Of a DNA stretch of 6,275 bases, positions 5,371 through 6,275 are shown in pieces; position 1 is the first letter of the stretch, and the number at the start of each line of letters is the position of its first letter. Position numbers and translations under genes: made by a program. The DNA comes from an uncultured Lachnospiraceae bacterium (GTDB lineage: Bacteria; Bacillota; Clostridia; Lachnospirales; Lachnospiraceae): the NCBI GenBank assembly GCA_937891165.1, contig CALAEX010000239.1, positions 1 through 6,275 of the forward strand, given 5' to 3'. Below the pieces are notes generated by a model. It did no database searches. It saw only the letters and a program-made list of their open reading frames with translations, and was not told the DNA's origin.

Positions 5371-5399
5371 ATTATACCATATACAGCGAAAAAAATCAA
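5371..5399 (-). promoter_or_regulatory. Sigma-A/sigma-70 type promoter of the - strand array
   Basis: The -35 is TTGATT (5394-5399), the spacer is exactly 17 nt and the -10 is a perfect TATAAT (5371-5376). The start of transcription should fall near 5364, leaving a leader of about 28 nt before the first ATG. A 10-bp palindrome TATAATTATA (5367-5376) overlaps the -10 and could be an operator, though in such AT-rich sequence it may be chance. No other comparable promoter was seen inside the array, so the 16 frames are probably one transcript. Confidence 0.8.
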
Positions 5400-5431
5400 T
5401 ATAAAGTATTAAAGTCTATACTAAAACTAAT

Positions 5432-5460
5432 AAAAAAGAAGGCTCATTTAAGCCCTCTTT
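5432..5460 (-). terminator. Rho-independent terminator, - strand
   Basis: Inverted arms 5435-5444 and 5451-5460 with a 6-nt loop. In - strand RNA all ten positions pair (one G-U wobble) and a run of T follows (TTTTTTATT). On the + strand the wobble becomes an A-C mismatch and no T run follows, so orientation is clear. It ends transcripts coming from the truncated - strand gene at 5658-5768, just upstream of the array promoter. Confidence 0.85.
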
Positions 5461-5657
5461 AGTAATCTATATTTATACCACCAATTTTTTATACCCTTCT
5501 AAACTTTTATCAAATTACGTTACAGTCATTAAATAATCTCAAATTTTAAAATTAAACTTTTAATATACTAATAATGTCTATATAGTTTATAAGTTAGAAA
5601 TGATGCCCCTAATTTGAGGTATTTAATTTAAGAAAAAATCTCATACCCCCAATTATT
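5461..5657. other. AT-rich non-coding stretch
   Basis: No frame with both a good start and a sensible protein is seen on either strand. A GGGGGTATG on the - strand opens only 11 codons. The segment would be the 3' untranslated region of the truncated gene at 5658-5768, ending at the terminator at 5432-5460. It carries the inverted repeat listed separately. Confidence 0.5.
5529..5626. repeat. Imperfect inverted repeat, about 16-bp arms
   Basis: The left arm at 5529-5545 (TTAAATAATCTCAAATT) and the reverse complement of the right arm at 5611-5626 (TTAAATACCTCAAATT) agree except for one inserted base and one substitution. The arms are 65 nt apart. They could fold the 3' end of a - strand transcript or mark a recombination or protein-binding site. 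The AT-rich context lowers significance. Confidence 0.45.
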
Positions 5658-5768
5658 CTAAATAAAGTCCTCCCAATCCTCGAATAAGTCCTCCTCCTTA
5701 ATATCATTACACTTTTCTAGTACATTGAAAATGTCTGCATAAGTAAACAAATCATTTTCACAAGTTTT
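5658..5768 (-). pseudogene. Acidic C-terminal remnant of a truncated - strand gene
   Basis: A 36-codon frame, open from an in-frame TAA at 5769-5771 to a TAG at 5658-5660. It has no start codon with a ribosome site near its upstream end. The translation (LFTYADIFNVLEKCNDIKEE, then DLFEDWEDFI) looks like a genuine protein end: helical, strongly acidic (12 Asp/Glu, 3 Lys) and with natural hydrophobic spacing. It is followed by a terminator in the right orientation about 200 nt downstream. The rest of the gene appears to have been lost where the + strand coding sequence begins near 5770. Family not recognised. Confidence 0.5.
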
Positions 5769-5927
5769 TTAGAAAATCATTCACGAGATTTTATGGATGC
5801 AAGATACTATGTGACCAAAGAGGGATGGCAAGGTATGTCTCCAATTGCAATATACACCTATGCGTTCAACCTTGGAAATATTACAAAGTATCTGTTGTCA
5901 AATTGGGAGACTGTAGTAAATGGCTAA
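5721..5927 (+). CDS. Unrecognised ORF overlapping hsdS, probably a truncated gene's 3' end
   Basis: The + frame is open from after a TAG (5718-5720) to a TAA at 5925-5927. The convincing part starts near 5772, with the first ATG at 5793: FMDARYYVTKEGWQGMSPIA, continuing IYTYAFNLGNITKYLLSNWE and ending TVVNG. Upstream of about 5770 the frame runs over the AT-rich - strand remnant and looks non-coding. The stop overlaps the hsdS start by 8 nt (ATGGCTAA), as in coupled genes of a type I restriction-modification operon. The tail does not look like the end of HsdM to me. The ending NWETV followed in another frame by KLGEVF recalls common HsdS N-termini (W-x-x-VKLGE), so a frameshift joining the two is a second possibility. 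Confidence 0.5.
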   Translation, partial: YIENVCISKQIIFTSFLENHSRDFMDARYYVTKEGWQGMSPIAIYTYAFNLGNITKYLLSNWETVVNG

Positions 5928-6275
5928 ATTAGGAGAAGTTTTCACAATCGCATCAGGGGGGACACCCGACAAGAGAAATCCGTCCTACTATGAAAATGGT
6001 ACAATACCATGGGTTAAAACAGGTGATTTGAAGAATCAATATATACCAACTGGTATTGAATGTATCACAGAAGAAGGCCTTGATAACAGCTCAGCAAAAC
6101 TGTTCCCCCCTAATACGGTGCTGGTAGCAATGTATGGTGCTACCATCGGAGCGTGTTCAATCCTTCCTTATGAGGCGGCAACGAATCAGGCTTGTGCAGC
6201 GTTTCTGCCTAGTGAGAATGTACTACCGGCGTAATTATAATATTTCTTATCACGTAAAAGGGACCAATTTGTGAA
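5920..6275 (+). pseudogene. hsdS: Type I restriction-modification specificity subunit (HsdS), 5' part, interrupted by two ochre codons
   Basis: HsdS gives type I restriction-modification complexes their DNA target; it joins HsdM and HsdR through conserved regions flanking two target-recognition domains. The frame from ATG 5920 shows the first recognition domain clearly: SGGTP (12-16), IPWVKTGDL (29-37), ITEEGLDNSSAKLFP (49-63), VLVAMYGATIG (67-77) and ATNQACAA (87-94). All are hallmarks of the Methylase_S family. After LPA (102-104) come TAA (6232-6234), Leu, TAA (6238-6240) and then YFLSRKRDQFV in the same frame to the window end. The family normally has Y-L-Y-Y-F-L here, so both TAA codons replace tyrosine and no frame is lost. 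The intact gene would be about 400 aa; only 118 codons are in the window. An in-frame stop directly before the ATG fixes the start. It is probably a decayed or silent copy. Confidence 0.85.

Larger units (their letters stand above)
371..5770. mobile_element. Probable phage- or plasmid-derived AT-rich block (limits approximate)
   Basis: The whole span is visibly poorer in G+C than the MATE and hsdS ends, is packed with unidirectional small genes with strong Shine-Dalgarno sites, and holds no recognisable chromosomal housekeeping gene. This is typical of phage early or accessory regions. No integrase, transposase or flanking direct repeat was found, so its mobility and limits are inferred. An assembly join at either edge would give the same picture. 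Confidence 0.4.

Noticed and set aside
5721..5927. Calling the ORF before hsdS the C-terminus of HsdM
   Set aside because: Position and 8-nt overlap fit, but no HsdM motif or typical methyltransferase tail is visible, so the name would rest on position alone.
6232..6240. TAA reassigned to an amino acid (alternative genetic code)
   Set aside because: Many genes in the window end at TAA with neighbours starting right after, and TAG and TGA are used as stops too. Mutation or sequence error is simpler.
1..6275. CRISPR array, tRNA, rRNA or insertion sequence
   Set aside because: No regularly spaced repeats, no tRNA-like cloverleaf, no rRNA signature and no transposase frame were seen by eye.

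Overview
The window looks like a patch of bacterial genome in which an AT-rich block of small genes, probably phage- or plasmid-derived, lies between two fragments of more GC-balanced 'chromosomal' sequence. Hand counts of single 60-base lines illustrate the contrast: 61-120 has 28 G/C (47%), 481-540 has 15 (25%) and 6121-6180 has 31 (52%). The central genes have strong Shine-Dalgarno sites (GGAGG, AAGGAG, AGGGGG) and one textbook sigma-A type promoter. This fits a Firmicutes (Clostridia-like) host or a phage of such a host. Genus cannot be assigned from the sequence. TAA, TAG and TGA all end genes here, so the standard bacterial code applies.

Left edge (1-370, + strand): the C-terminal end of a MATE-family multidrug exporter, cut by the window start. 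An AT-rich convergent spacer follows (371-480).

Centre (481-5399, - strand, read right to left): a promoter at 5371-5399 drives a compact array of 16 open reading frames of 15 to 180 aa, with short gaps or overlaps. Four lack annotation-size length but have good start signals or tight fit: 3246-3413 (55 aa), 3986-4123 (45 aa, 13 acidic residues and no K, R or H), 4470-4592 (40 aa) and 4774-4821 (15 aa, next to a near-perfect RBS). None has a recognisable catalytic domain and there are no phage structural, integrase or replication genes. The layout resembles a phage early or accessory region. The array ends with three consecutive diverged paralogs (481-2028) that share a central P-x3-[LV]AR-x-KL-[SA]-[GN] motif and an N-terminal D[DR]-[NS]-hydrophobic patch. 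I do not recognise this family; it is the best candidate here for something undescribed.

Between array and right edge (5400-5770): an intrinsic terminator (5432-5460, - strand) insulates the array promoter from an upstream - strand gene, of which only an acidic C-terminal piece remains (5658-5768). An imperfect inverted repeat spans 5529-5626.

Right edge (5721-6275, + strand): an unrecognised ORF tail overlaps by 8 nt the start of a type I restriction-modification specificity gene (hsdS). This hsdS is interrupted by two in-frame TAA codons (6232-6234, 6238-6240) exactly where the family usually has tyrosines, and the reading frame resumes to the window end. The - strand gene piece and the + strand ORF meet near 5770 with a change in composition, so a recombination or insertion junction, or an assembly join, should be considered.
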